Assembly: GCF_004365655.1 (NCBI RefSeq)
Contig: NZ_SOEO01000002.1
Span: 806,001-870,000, forward strand
From: Epilithonimonas xixisoli
GTDB lineage: Bacteria; Bacteroidota; Bacteroidia; Flavobacteriales; Weeksellaceae
Reading direction: 5' to 3'
DNA length: 64,000 nucleotides
Within the stretch, counting starts at the first letter, position 1. Each line of letters starts with the position of its first letter. The translations under genes and the position numbers were made by a program. This document shows positions 1 through 9,023 of the stretch, in pieces. Below the pieces are notes generated by a model. The model searched no databases. It was not told the DNA's origin and saw only the letters and a list, made by a program, of their open reading frames with translations.

Positions 1-271
1 TTTTGGTAATGTTTTCTTGATGTACAAGATCCGATAAACTATTAATCAGTTTTGCTACCAAATTGGAATTGGTGAAATCTAGTGACTGAACAGAAAGTCG
101 GAAATCCGGTTTGACATCAAAACTTTCTTCCATTTTTGTAAGAAGATCATCGTGCTGACCAGTGTTGACCACCACAATTTCTTCATTTTGCATACGGAAT
201 TGATGAATGACCGGAAAAACTTTTAGAAATTCTGGTCTGGTTCCGTAAACGATGGCAATTTTATGACTCAT
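1..271 (-). CDS. wecB: UDP-N-acetylglucosamine 2-epimerase (WecB-like), N-terminal part only
   Basis: The gene runs off the left edge, so only the first 90 residues are seen. The protein opens with KIAIVYGTRPEFLKVFPVI and continues with NTGQHDD. This is the N-terminal Rossmann part of the GT-B-fold non-hydrolysing UDP-GlcNAc 2-epimerases, with the GTRPE nucleotide loop and the NTGQH motif. The family converts UDP-GlcNAc to UDP-ManNAc for surface polysaccharides. The start is the ATG at 269-271. It lies 29 bp after the stop of the glycosyltransferase gene and is the last visible member of the minus-strand polysaccharide operon. The catalytic C-terminal half cannot be checked here. Confidence 0.85.
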   Translation of the reverse strand, partial: MSHKIAIVYGTRPEFLKVFPVIHQFRMQNEEIVVVNTGQHDDLLTKMEESFDVKPDFRLSVQSLDFTNSNLVAKLINSLSDLVHQENITK

Positions 272-300
272 CAATTTGTTTTGTGCAAAAATAATAAATC

Positions 301-1083
301 TTAAGGCTTAATGCGTTTTAAAATATGTTTAAATAGCATTTTCAATGGAAATTGATTCAGAATCTCATCGGCTGTGATAATTTTGAGATTGTTGACAGCA
401 TTGTGGATTTCCTTCTTTCCATCTTTGATATCTGCTACATTTTTCAGATGATGATAAGCGTGCACATAATCTTTGAAAGGATTTGGCGTATCGCGCTCGT
501 GCCAAGTTCCCACAAAATGATGCGCAGCGTAATTCTTCGGAAGATCCAAACAAAAATATGTTGATGGATAAATCACAATTCCGTCTTCAAGTTCCTGATA
601 TTCATCTCTTTCTGGATCAGCTTTGTAATGATTGATGAGAAGATCTGAAACAAAAACTGTATTCGTTGTCAAATCAAAGTCAGTTTTTTTATTATAAAAG
701 TCTAAAACCTTTTTTGGCCAAGGATGGTCTTTTTCCGTAGCCCAAAGTGCCGTGAATGGTGAACCTTTGATCTCAAAACCAGAAAATGCGCGGTGAACCA
801 AAAACTCATCCAAAGAAAATTTGACTTCCACATCGATGTCCATATAAATCCCACCTTGCTCAAACAAAGCCAATGCTCTTGCATAATCCGAAACAAAAGC
901 CCATTTTTTCTTCTCCGCCGCTAGACGAACGTACTCGCAACAAGTGATGTCAAAGTTGGATTCGTTCCATTCGATGATTTCGTAATCGGGAAGGTTTTTT
1001 TTCCAGGAGTCTAGGCAAATGTAGAAAGATTCTGGTTTTGGATTGCCACCGAACCAGCAGTAGTGTATTTTTTTTGGAATCAT
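301..1083 (-). CDS. GT32-type glycosyltransferase (DXD sugar-transfer domain)
   Basis: A 260-residue cytosolic glycosyltransferase. It begins IPKKIHYCWFGGNPKP, the usual opening of OCH1/capsular-type GT32 enzymes. Near residue 80 it has GGIYMDIDVEV, with the DXD motif that holds the metal and the nucleotide sugar. Length fits the family. It probably adds one sugar to the lipid-linked chain built by this locus; donor and acceptor cannot be read from sequence. Its ATG overlaps the 3' end of the upstream acyltransferase gene by 4 bp, which suggests translational coupling in one operon. Confidence 0.85.
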   Translation of the reverse strand: MIPKKIHYCWFGGNPKPESFYICLDSWKKNLPDYEIIEWNESNFDITCCEYVRLAAEKKKWAFVSDYARALALFEQGGIYMDIDVEVKFSLDEFLVHRAFSGFEIKGSPFTALWATEKDHPWPKKVLDFYNKKTDFDLTTNTVFVSDLLINHYKADPERDEYQELEDGIVIYPSTYFCLDLPKNYAAHHFVGTWHERDTPNPFKDYVHAYHHLKNVADIKDGKKEIHNAVNNLKIITADEILNQFPLKMLFKHILKRIKP

Positions 1084-2138
1084 GGTTTAATCAATTTCTT
1101 TTTGATAAAAGTGTTCATTGGTTTTTCATAGTAGAGGAATGAAAGACAACTTAATACGATCGTCACAATAAAGTAAATTATGGATAGATTAATTTCATTA
1201 AAATTAACAAAATAATTGTCTTTGAGCATATTACCATAAGTAATAACCAAGTAATGGATCATGTAAAATCCAAAACTAATCTCGCCCAGAAATACTAATG
1301 CGTTGTTTGATAATAATTTTGAAAGATAACCTTTATTCTGTGCGAAAGTATAGATAATAAGACACATCGGAATCCAGTAATAAACGGAAAATCTAAAACC
1401 TCTGGCAAAATAATTGTGAAATATAAAAAATATTAAAAAAGTAACTATGGTAAAGAGCTCTGCAAGAGTAGCTCTTTTTATAGTTGAAAAAAAAGATTTG
1501 AACTTCTCATTTTTGAAAAGATCATAAAGTAATATTCCTAAGATAAAATCGAAACTTCTAATAAGTGGATTCACATAAAATACATCTTTATGATGACCAC
1601 TTGGAATCAAGAAGACTCCAATGATTAATATTGCAGGAATTAGAAAAGTAAATATCTTCTTTAATATTTTTACGTTTTGGAAGAGGACAATGATAAAGGG
1701 GAATATCAGATAAAAAAACATTTCATCTGAGATGCTCCAGGCAGGTGGGTTGAAACTAAAAAAAATAGTTTGGTTGGGAACGAAACTCTGAATAAGAAAA
1801 AAATTGGTCAGGAATGCCCCTATATATAAGGCATTATTGAAATAAACAAAAGGTATAGCTAAAATTAAAGTTAGGAAATGCAAGGGGTAGATTCTTGCAA
1901 AACGCGCTAAGTAAAATGATTTTTTGGTTATTTTTTCTTGCAAGAATTTTTCTTTATAGCTGTACGACAAAACAAAACCACTGAGAATAAAGAAAAAACT
2001 AACGCCCAGATAACCTTCAAAAAAGACGTTTCTTTGGAGCCATTGAAGAAGATTATTATCCGTATTTGCGAATGTTAAATGACTTAAAAAAACAAAAAAT
2101 GCAAAGAAAAAACGCAGAGAGGTTAGAGGTTTTATCAT
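1080..2138 (-). CDS. Membrane acyltransferase, acyltransferase-3 (OafA/YrhL) family
   Basis: A 352-residue polytopic inner-membrane protein with about ten hydrophobic segments. The N-terminus (IKPLTSLRFFFAFFVFLSH) carries the arginine and the membrane-embedded histidine typical of acyltransferase-3 proteins, which move acetyl or other acyl groups onto sugars. In this locus it most likely O-acylates the surface polysaccharide. The extracellular SGNH domain found in some homologues is absent. The gene is clearly AT-rich, like its neighbours to about 4900, as is common for horizontally exchanged O-antigen genes. Confidence 0.85.
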   Translation of the reverse strand: MIKPLTSLRFFFAFFVFLSHLTFANTDNNLLQWLQRNVFFEGYLGVSFFFILSGFVLSYSYKEKFLQEKITKKSFYLARFARIYPLHFLTLILAIPFVYFNNALYIGAFLTNFFLIQSFVPNQTIFFSFNPPAWSISDEMFFYLIFPFIIVLFQNVKILKKIFTFLIPAILIIGVFLIPSGHHKDVFYVNPLIRSFDFILGILLYDLFKNEKFKSFFSTIKRATLAELFTIVTFLIFFIFHNYFARGFRFSVYYWIPMCLIIYTFAQNKGYLSKLLSNNALVFLGEISFGFYMIHYLVITYGNMLKDNYFVNFNEINLSIIYFIVTIVLSCLSFLYYEKPMNTFIKKKLIKP

Positions 2139-2148
2139 AAGCCAATTT

Positions 2149-3159
2149 CTAAGAAAATAATTTTTTCACCCAATTATCAACACGATACTTTTCTATTAGA
2201 GAATCGTTCATTTTCATAAATGGAAGTTTTAGGAAAGCATTGATTTCTTCACTCGTTGTATCATTGTTATAAACAAAAATGTTGTTTGTGTTGTAGAAAT
2301 CATATTCCAATACATTTTTGTTGGTTGTGATTATTTTGGTTTCATAATACAAAGCCTCAAAAAATCGGAAGGAAAGCCCGTTGTTATACGAAGGATTGAT
2401 GTCAAAAACGACGTAAGCACGCATCATCTCTTCCAAATGATAGATGTAATCCTTAGATTTTGCAATATATTGGATGTACTCATTCGATAATAATTCATAA
2501 TCTCTTACTGGAAAATTATTGAATAGAATGTTCCATTCATATTGCTCCTTCTCACTGATTTTAGAAATGATTTTTTCCAGAATGAAGTCTCGTCTTTCTA
2601 CGGTAATGTTGCCTAGATAGTAAAGTTTCTTTGGTTCAGATTTTGGTAAATCTTGCTCAATCGGATAATAAAAGTTGGTTATGAATTTCAGATTCAAAAA
2701 AGAGTAACGTTCCAGATCAATCTTATCATAAATAAATAAATTTTTGAATAGGTGCGCACTTTTGGAAACTTCTAAAGCTTCTCCCTCTGCAATAGAATCC
2801 CAAAAATAGCCTGCCATTTCGTAGGAAATTTTTGCGAGATGAAGGATTGATTTTTGATTCAGATAGTCAGGCCTTACAACAATTACTTTATCGAATTTCG
2901 TGGTGTTTTTTTTACAAAACTGAGTGACGAGTTTGGACCGTTGTTTTTTATTAAATTTTCTTTCTGCTTTGTAAAGATAGTTTTTGTACCGAAAGATAAC
3001 ACGCAGAAAAATATTAAGATATTTATTTATAAAACTACGTTGGTTAAAAGTTGGAGCATCGGAAAAATCAATTTTTGTCACATCATAACCTTTTTGCTTC
3101 AGAAAACTGCAGCATTCTGTGTTCAGGATGTTCCTTTCTATGATTAATATTTTTTCCAA
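2149..3159 (-). CDS. Putative glycosyltransferase, GT-B-like, function not assigned
   Basis: A 336-residue protein of the polysaccharide locus. I do not recognise a characterised family with certainty. The C-terminal third contains NPSYNNGLSFRFFEALYYET followed by KIITTN. This resembles the nucleotide-sugar end of GT-B enzymes (CgeB and capsule-type), where a conserved acidic residue follows an S/R-F-E pattern. No membrane segment is seen. The only start in frame after an upstream stop is a TTG at 3157-3159; the next in-frame ATG lies over 100 codons in. A second-fold glycosyltransferase is the best guess. Confidence 0.6.
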   Translation of the reverse strand: MEKILIIERNILNTECCSFLKQKGYDVTKIDFSDAPTFNQRSFINKYLNIFLRVIFRYKNYLYKAERKFNKKQRSKLVTQFCKKNTTKFDKVIVVRPDYLNQKSILHLAKISYEMAGYFWDSIAEGEALEVSKSAHLFKNLFIYDKIDLERYSFLNLKFITNFYYPIEQDLPKSEPKKLYYLGNITVERRDFILEKIISKISEKEQYEWNILFNNFPVRDYELLSNEYIQYIAKSKDYIYHLEEMMRAYVVFDINPSYNNGLSFRFFEALYYETKIITTNKNVLEYDFYNTNNIFVYNNDTTSEEINAFLKLPFMKMNDSLIEKYRVDNWVKKLFS

Positions 3160-3194
3160 TTTTTTCAGTATTTAATGTAACTGTATATGAATGT

Positions 3195-4019
3195 TTATTG
3201 GAAAAACTTGAGTTTCAACATCAAGCGGAAGAGCCGACTTTGGTATAGTTTTCTCAAAAATTCCGACTCTGGGCTTAGTTTTTTTAGCAAATAGAGGTTT
3301 TCATGATAGCTTCCTTGATGATCTAAAAAAAAATCTACGTGCTTCTTGAAAATTAATGTTTTCATTTTTCTCAATCTGTCATCTGATAGATCTGCGAGCA
3401 TGGAGCTTTCTTTTATTCTATAAAAGAAACCATAATAGTCTAATTTCAAAACATTTCCTCCATTTTTTAAAAGAGAAATCCAAAATTCCCAATCTTCGAG
3501 ACCGTAAATTAAGTCAGTATCATATCCTTGAACATCAACCCATTGACTCTTTTGAAAAAATGCACTACAAAAAATAACATTATTGAAGGATAAATTATGC
3601 AAAGAAAACTCGGCAATATCCCAGTGTCCAGTTTTAATTCCGAAAAACTCTGCATTACAGTAAATAATAGAATATCCTTTGTCAAATTCTTTTTCAGCTA
3701 ATTCTAAATATTGATTTCCTATTTTATCGTCTGCATCCAAAGGAAGAATCCATTTGCCTAGTGCTAGATCAATCCCGCTGTTTCTTGCTGCGGAAAGACC
3801 CGCATTTTGCTTAGAAATGTACCTAAACCGACTATCCTTCAATATCCATTTTTGTGCAATGTCTTCTGTATCATCAATTGATCCATCATTTACAATAATA
3901 CATTCCCAAAATTGGTATGTTTGCTCTAACACAGATTGCAAGCATTCTGAAAGAAACTTTCCCTGGTTGTAGCAGGGTACTATAATAGAGATAAGAGGAT
4001 TTTTCATCAAAAAAAACAT
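3195..4019 (-). CDS. Glycosyltransferase family 2
   Basis: A 274-residue GT-A enzyme. It has PLISIIVPCYNQGKF at the N-terminus, VNDGSIDDT for the nucleotide, and PLDADDK around residue 96 as the DXD metal site. It likely extends the O-chain from a nucleotide sugar at the cytosolic face. The annotated ATG overlaps the stop codon of the upstream gene by one base (TAATG). A second in-frame ATG four codons later (4005-4007) is equally possible and would begin MKNPLISI. Confidence 0.9.
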   Translation of the reverse strand: MFFLMKNPLISIIVPCYNQGKFLSECLQSVLEQTYQFWECIIVNDGSIDDTEDIAQKWILKDSRFRYISKQNAGLSAARNSGIDLALGKWILPLDADDKIGNQYLELAEKEFDKGYSIIYCNAEFFGIKTGHWDIAEFSLHNLSFNNVIFCSAFFQKSQWVDVQGYDTDLIYGLEDWEFWISLLKNGGNVLKLDYYGFFYRIKESSMLADLSDDRLRKMKTLIFKKHVDFFLDHQGSYHENLYLLKKLSPESEFLRKLYQSRLFRLMLKLKFFQ

Positions 4020-4918
4020 TATATAAATTTGCTGACCTTTTTATAAAATTCTGCAGGAATATGCAATCTTAATAGTATCGCTAATCTTTTACTTTTATAT
4101 GGGTATTTGAGAAAAGCTTCTAAAAGTTTTTTGTCAATTTTTCTATTGTTCAAATATTGTGTGAAAAGATAATAGTTTATATTTTTTTTAACAGATCCTT
4201 TTTTATCAAAAATCAGTTTTAGTAAGATATCTTCCCTTTCTATTTGCTCTCTTTTGCTAATAGAAATGTTTGTGTCGTGCATTCGATAGTACGCTAATTT
4301 TTCAGCAATATATCCAATATAATATTTTTCGTTCACAAGAAGCCATCTGTAATAATCCTCTACTAAGAAATTACTATCATATTTTCCAGTCTCCTTCAAT
4401 ACATCTAATCTAAGCAAAACCGATAGCGCCGCTATTCTGTTACCTTTAATCAATGATTCTCTAAAATACTCTGGAGATACATTACCTAAAGTATTGTAAT
4501 CTGCTACATCACTAATAATTTCTGAATTAACATCAATTACATACGTGTCCGTAAAAACCATTCCGTACTCATCACCTAGGATCTCAAGCTTTTGTACACA
4601 TTTCTCGATAGACTCTGGATGCAAAAAATCATCTGCTGCGATCATCTTAATGTATTTTCCCGAAGCGAGCTCAATACACTCATTTAATACAGTAGCAAGA
4701 CCTGTGTTTTTTTGATGGAAATTTGTATGTGCTTGGAAATCATTGTTTTTCAACCACAAGTTAAATTTCTCCACCGAATTATCTTTAGAGGCATCATCAG
4801 CAACAATTAACTGGATGTTCGGATATGTCTGATTTTTAATACTATCCAAATTTTCATTAATATACTGACTCTGATTGTACGAAATCACCACGATGGTAAC
4901 CAAGGGAAAATGATTCAT
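4019..4918 (-). CDS. Glycosyltransferase family 2
   Basis: A 299-residue GT-A enzyme. It shows PLVTIVVISYNQSQYI at the start, VADDASKDNS near residue 40 and KMIAADDFLHPES near residue 93 (DXD-type metal site). The C-terminal half is AT-rich and poorly conserved, as expected for acceptor-specific O-antigen transferases. The gene abuts the aminotransferase stop codon upstream (4919) and overlaps the next transferase by one base, so it is an internal operon member. Linkage and sugar are unknown. Confidence 0.88.
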   Translation of the reverse strand: MNHFPLVTIVVISYNQSQYINENLDSIKNQTYPNIQLIVADDASKDNSVEKFNLWLKNNDFQAHTNFHQKNTGLATVLNECIELASGKYIKMIAADDFLHPESIEKCVQKLEILGDEYGMVFTDTYVIDVNSEIISDVADYNTLGNVSPEYFRESLIKGNRIAALSVLLRLDVLKETGKYDSNFLVEDYYRWLLVNEKYYIGYIAEKLAYYRMHDTNISISKREQIEREDILLKLIFDKKGSVKKNINYYLFTQYLNNRKIDKKLLEAFLKYPYKSKRLAILLRLHIPAEFYKKVSKFI

Positions 4919-6019
4919 CTAATACTGATTTAGAACTGCAATGATTTTGCTTACCTCGTTTTCGTCCAAAACTGGTGAAATCGGCAAACTCAAAACTTCG
5001 TCGTGTATTTTTTCGCTGATCGGGAAAGAGAGATTGTTCCATTCCTTGTAAGCCTCTTGTTTGTGCGGAGGAATTGGGTAGTGAATCAAGGTTTGTACAG
5101 CGTTTTCCGCAAGATAATTTTGCAAAAGTTCTCTGTTGCCAGATCTGATGATGAACACGTGCCAAACGTGCTCCAGTTCATTTTCCGGATATTCTGGGAG
5201 AATTATTTTTGGATTATTGATTTCTGATACAAAACGTTTTGCAATCTTTCTTCGGATTTCATTTTCGGAATCGATGTATTGTAGTTTCACGTCCAAAACA
5301 GCAGCCTGGATCTCATCCAGTCTGGAATTGAGACCTTGGTAGATGTTCACATATTTCTGGTTGGAGCCGTAATTTGCGAGAGCTCGGATTGTTGCCGCAA
5401 GCGTTTCATCATTGGTGGTGATGGCACCAGCATCTCCCAATGCACCCAGGTTTTTGCCGGGATAAAAGCTGAATCCAGCAGCATCGCCTAGATTTCCGGA
5501 TTTTTTGCCGCCCCATTCAGCACCAATAGTTTGGGCGTTATCCTCAATGATTTTAAGATCATGTTTGATTGCTAACTGCTGTAATTCTTCAGAAAAAATA
5601 ATTCTTCCATAGAGATGAACAATCAGAATGCCTTTGGTTTTAGGCGTTATTTTTTCTTCAATTTTTGAAATGTCAATATTATAATTATCAATATTGGGCT
5701 CAACAAGGACGGGAACCAATCCATTGTCAGAAATTGCAAGAATGGAAGCAATGTAAGTATTGGCTGGAACGATAATCTCATCTCCAACTTTCATAAAACC
5801 TAATTCTATATATGCTTTTAGAATCAATCTCAAAGCATCCAAACCATTTGCAACACCAATGGCTTGGGAAGAACCAATGTATGAGGCCAGATTTTTTTCA
5901 AAGTTCTTGAGTCTTTCGCCCAACAAATACCAGCCGGATCGGAAAACTTCTAACAATGCGTTTTCTATTTCCTGCTGATGAACCAGATTTATTTTTTGTA
6001 AGTCCAGAAACTTAATCAT
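4919..6019 (-). CDS. dTDP-3-keto-hexose aminotransferase, DegT/DnrJ/EryC1 family (FdtB/QdtB-like)
   Basis: A 366-residue PLP-dependent sugar aminotransferase. Conserved pieces include [13 protein letters not shown], the [11 protein letters not shown] region, and the PLP-binding lysine in [15 protein letters not shown] near residue 188. With the ketoisomerases and the beta-helix acyltransferase next to it, the most likely reaction is glutamate-dependent amination of a dTDP-3-keto-6-deoxyhexose to a dTDP-3-amino-3,6-dideoxyhexose. An amination at C4 cannot be excluded from sequence alone, but no 4-acyltransferase of the PglD type is nearby. ATG start at 6017-6019. Confidence 0.88.
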   Translation of the reverse strand: MIKFLDLQKINLVHQQEIENALLEVFRSGWYLLGERLKNFEKNLASYIGSSQAIGVANGLDALRLILKAYIELGFMKVGDEIIVPANTYIASILAISDNGLVPVLVEPNIDNYNIDISKIEEKITPKTKGILIVHLYGRIIFSEELQQLAIKHDLKIIEDNAQTIGAEWGGKKSGNLGDAAGFSFYPGKNLGALGDAGAITTNDETLAATIRALANYGSNQKYVNIYQGLNSRLDEIQAAVLDVKLQYIDSENEIRRKIAKRFVSEINNPKIILPEYPENELEHVWHVFIIRSGNRELLQNYLAENAVQTLIHYPIPPHKQEAYKEWNNLSFPISEKIHDEVLSLPISPVLDENEVSKIIAVLNQY

Positions 6020-6165
6020 TTGTATTGTGTTTAATATTAATGTTGTTTTTATTCAAAACAGAGAAAAACGGAGATGTTTGGTATAACTATTCTGTGAGTA
6101 CAGATACTGCTCTTAGAAATGAAATGTCAAATCTGAATTTCAATGGCATTCTTTTTTAGAAACTT

Positions 6166-6945
6166 CTAGTCGTTTTCGTAACCATTACTTTTTTTCCAAG
6201 AGTCAAAACCTTCGCCTTCCCAAGGCATTCCTCTTTGAAAATTATAAGGCCAAGGATAGTGAGATTCACCCGTTTCTCGAGACTTCAAATCTCTCACATC
6301 TTTAATTCTTTTCCCAGGATTACCAATGATCAAAGAATAGTCTTCATATTTCCCGCCTACCAAAGATTGTGCTCCTACAAGGCAATGTTTTCCAATTTCT
6401 GTAGCAGGCAACAAAACCGTTCCTACGGCAATTTGAGAGAAATCACCAATCGTAGATCCAACACAAATGTTAGAAGGCGGCGTGGGATCGTTTGTCAAAA
6501 CGACATAAGGATAGATAAAAACAAAATTCCCAATCTTGGATTGCTGACCTATGTGAACATTGCTATGCAACCAACAATTATTGCCAAACTCTACATAACC
6601 TTGGATGTCCGTTACTGTTCCCAATCTGCAGTTGTCTCCAAATTTAGATTTTTCACGGATTGTAACTCTATGACCTGTGGAGAAATTTTTTCCGAAAACA
6701 GAATCCGCATAGATAATGGTATGACTCCGAATCAAAGCATTCTCTCCAATGATGGTTTTAGGATTTTCGTATTCTTCACTGAAGTAATAATCGTTCAAAG
6801 GTTCGCCAATAATACAGTCATTAGAAATAATAGAATTGTCGCCAATCACCACGTTGTCATAGATAACGGTATTGTCGCCAATTTTTACATTGGCTCCAAT
6901 GATGGCTTTTGGACTAATTTGGACGTTGATATTATTAAATTTCAT
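6166..6945 (-). CDS. Left-handed beta-helix acyltransferase, probable dTDP-3-amino-sugar N-acyltransferase
   Basis: A 259-residue protein made almost entirely of hexapeptide repeats ([LIV]-G-x4), seen for example in ISPKAIIGANVKIGDNTVI and NCRLGTVTDIQGYVEFG. This is a trimeric LbetaH acyltransferase. Placed between the ketoisomerases and the aminotransferase, it probably acetylates or otherwise acylates the 3-amino group of the dTDP sugar, as FdtC/QdtC do. Its ATG lies inside the 3' end of the upstream ketoisomerase gene (11-bp overlap). About 146 bp without any recognisable feature separate it from the aminotransferase gene. Confidence 0.82.
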   Translation of the reverse strand: MKFNNINVQISPKAIIGANVKIGDNTVIYDNVVIGDNSIISNDCIIGEPLNDYYFSEEYENPKTIIGENALIRSHTIIYADSVFGKNFSTGHRVTIREKSKFGDNCRLGTVTDIQGYVEFGNNCWLHSNVHIGQQSKIGNFVFIYPYVVLTNDPTPPSNICVGSTIGDFSQIAVGTVLLPATEIGKHCLVGAQSLVGGKYEDYSLIIGNPGKRIKDVRDLKSRETGESHYPWPYNFQRGMPWEGEGFDSWKKSNGYEND

Positions 6946-7357
6946 TTTGTATTTTTAAAAAAGTATCGTAATCTCTAACGTAATCTGCTTCGTTGTAATG
7001 ATGAGAGGCTAAGACCAAGCAAATAGCTCCAGATGAAAAGTTGATTTCTGATGCCCAAATCCCAGGCGGAATATGCAAACCCATATCGGGACGATTCAAG
7101 AAAATTTGTCTTTTGTAATTTCCGTCGTCTAAAGAAACCTCGAAACTTCCGCTGGCAGCTATTAGGAACTGATGACATTCTTTGTGCGAATGTGCACCGC
7201 GGTTTTCTCCTCCAGCAATATCGTAAAGGTAAAAAACACGTTTTACATCGAACGGAAAATTAGAATTATTTTCGACAACGGTAAGATTGCCTTCATCAAA
7301 ATTAATTTTTCCTAAATTGATAACACTGCAGTCAAAAATTGAAACTTTATTTCTCAT
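6935..7357 (-). CDS. dTDP-4-keto-6-deoxyglucose 3,4-ketoisomerase, FdtA/QdtA (WxcM-like) cupin
   Basis: A 140-residue cupin that moves the keto group of dTDP-4-keto-6-deoxyglucose from C4 to C3. It carries the family core RGAHSHKECHQFLIAASGSF. Both catalytic-type histidines are present (His56 and His58), as are a downstream IPPGIW strand and NEADYVRD near the end. The ATG at 7355-7357 is preferred; a TTG two codons upstream would also be in frame. It overlaps the second ketoisomerase-like gene by 11 bp. Whether the product has the galacto (FdtA) or gluco (QdtA) configuration cannot be told. Confidence 0.87.
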   Translation of the reverse strand: MRNKVSIFDCSVINLGKINFDEGNLTVVENNSNFPFDVKRVFYLYDIAGGENRGAHSHKECHQFLIAASGSFEVSLDDGNYKRQIFLNRPDMGLHIPPGIWASEINFSSGAICLVLASHHYNEADYVRDYDTFLKIQNEI

Positions 7358-7748
7358 TTGCAATTTTTATAAATTCTTCGAAATCTCTAATGTAATCAGC
7401 TTCATTATATGCTTTGTCCGATACAATAAGAGCTAATGAATTGGTAGAAAAATTTTCCAGTTTTCTCCAGTACATTTTTGGAATCAGTAAGCCGTAATAC
7501 GAGCGGTTGAGTGAAAAACGTTGCTCTTCCTTTCCGTCGTTTAATACAACATCGAAACTGCCAGAAAGTGCAATGATGAATTCTTGCTGCTCTCTAAAAG
7601 CGTGACTGCCTCTTACTTCTCCTCCTGGAACATCATAAATCCAATATGTTCTTTCAATTTCAAAAGGTAATTGATTTGGATGCTCAAAAAAAGATAAATT
7701 GCCTCTTTTGTCATATATTTTTGGAAGTTCTATGATTCTTGGTTTCAT
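7347..7748 (-). CDS. Second FdtA/WxcM-like cupin, lacking one of the two family histidines
   Basis: A 133-residue paralogue of the neighbouring ketoisomerase, recognisable by VPGGEVRGSHAFREQQEF, IIALSGSFDVVL and NEADYIRDF. The sugar-binding cupin fold is clearly kept. The H-x-H pair is H-A-F here: His49 is present but residue 51 is phenylalanine. It may be a ketoisomerase of altered mechanism, a partner subunit of the adjacent cupin, or an enzyme for another dTDP sugar. It overlaps the exporter ATPase gene upstream (ATGA, 4 bp) and the other cupin downstream. Confidence 0.8.
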   Translation of the reverse strand: MKPRIIELPKIYDKRGNLSFFEHPNQLPFEIERTYWIYDVPGGEVRGSHAFREQQEFIIALSGSFDVVLNDGKEEQRFSLNRSYYGLLIPKMYWRKLENFSTNSLALIVSDKAYNEADYIRDFEEFIKIANEK

Positions 7749-9007
7749 GGCGTTTGTAATTTATAATCAAAAATGGGTCTTATGATTCCAGGCAACAAAG
7801 CCATATTACTGCCAATCTTTACATTTTCAACTTCGAATCCTACAATCTCATTCGCAATGAAAAGGGCTACTTTTTGATCCATACCAAAGATAAGTTTGAA
7901 ATAATAATTTCCTGCATTCAGGAGATTTTTTGGTATTTCAAATTCTACGGTATATTCTCCTTTTTTACTGTTATTTTGGGTAGAGATGAGGACACCTGTA
8001 TGGAAAACCACACTTTCTTCATAAGTTCTCAATTCAAAAGTTGTATCCAAATTGATATTTTCCTGAAAATTGTAAAACTTCAATTTTACTTTCATTCCAG
8101 AATCAATATCCAGAAATCCATCATTTAAAGGTTTAACGGAAAATTCTAAAATTCGGATATTTTCATTTCCTAAAGCCGAATCTAAAGATCCTGAATGTAG
8201 ATAGCTACTTTGTATTTGAGAACTTTTTTGGTACTCAAAAATCGTATTTGCAATATTTCCCTGATAATCTAAAAGTCCCTGGTTGAGAAGAATTCCTTTG
8301 GAACAAAGTTCTTTCACCGCCGTCATATTGTGACTCACAAACAATACGGTTCTACCTTCACCTTTAGAAACATCCCCCATTTTCCCTAGACATTTCTTTT
8401 GAAACTCTGCATCACCTACTGCCAAAACTTCATCTACAATCAATATTTCAGATTCCAGATTTGCAGCTACAGCAAATGCTAATCTCACGTACATCCCAGA
8501 AGAATATCGCTTCACAGGCGTGTCAATATATCTTTCAACTCCCGAAAAATCGACAATTTCATCAAATTTTCTAGTGATTTCTTTTCTAGTCATTCCTAGG
8601 ATTGCACCATTGAGGAAAACATTTTCTCGCCCCGTCATTTCCGGATGGAAACCTGTTCCCACTTCTAATAGTGAAGCAATTCTACCGTTGGTCAATATCC
8701 TTCCTGTGGTTGGTTTGGTTACTTTACTCAATAGTTTTAGTAAAGTCGATTTTCCAGCGCCGTTTCTACCGATAATACCAACTGCGTCGCCTTGTTCTAT
8801 TTCAAAATTAATATCCCGGAGCGACCAAACGTAATCGCTGTTTCCTTTTTGGGTTCTGTCGTTAGAATCACCAATCTTCAAATATGGATCTTCTTTTCCA
8901 CGGATTTGATGCCAGAAACGATTGAGGTCGTGAGAAAGAGATCCTGTGCCCACTTGCCCAAGACGGTATTGTTTAGATATATTTTCAGCTTTTAATGCTA
9001 ATGCCAT
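7745..9007 (-). CDS. wzt: O-polysaccharide ABC exporter, ATP-binding subunit with Wzt-type C-terminal domain
   Basis: A 420-residue ATPase. Residues about 1-250 form the nucleotide-binding domain: Walker [12 protein letters not shown] near residue 80, signature YSSGMYVRLAFAV, Walker B ILIVDEVLAVGD and the switch histidine in LFVSHNM. Residues from about 260 form a beta-sandwich like the Wzt C-terminal domain, which in ABC-dependent O-antigen systems binds the modified end of the chain. It pairs with the permease encoded just upstream. The long form suggests export of a chain with a recognised terminal cap. Confidence 0.92.
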   Translation of the reverse strand: MALALKAENISKQYRLGQVGTGSLSHDLNRFWHQIRGKEDPYLKIGDSNDRTQKGNSDYVWSLRDINFEIEQGDAVGIIGRNGAGKSTLLKLLSKVTKPTTGRILTNGRIASLLEVGTGFHPEMTGRENVFLNGAILGMTRKEITRKFDEIVDFSGVERYIDTPVKRYSSGMYVRLAFAVAANLESEILIVDEVLAVGDAEFQKKCLGKMGDVSKGEGRTVLFVSHNMTAVKELCSKGILLNQGLLDYQGNIANTIFEYQKSSQIQSSYLHSGSLDSALGNENIRILEFSVKPLNDGFLDIDSGMKVKLKFYNFQENINLDTTFELRTYEESVVFHTGVLISTQNNSKKGEYTVEFEIPKNLLNAGNYYFKLIFGMDQKVALFIANEIVGFEVENVKIGSNMALLPGIIRPIFDYKLQTP

Positions 9008-9023
9008 TTTCTTAATTTTAAAA

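Noticed and set aside
6020-6165. A 146-bp gap in the polysaccharide operon, checked for a small gene or an attenuator.
   Set aside because: No frame of more than about 12 codons, no hairpin with a T-run and no promoter box were found.
6235-6978. A 247-codon open frame on the plus strand opposite the acyltransferase gene.
   Set aside because: It mirrors the hexapeptide-repeat gene on the minus strand, has no domain of its own and lies inside a clear operon; it is a shadow frame.
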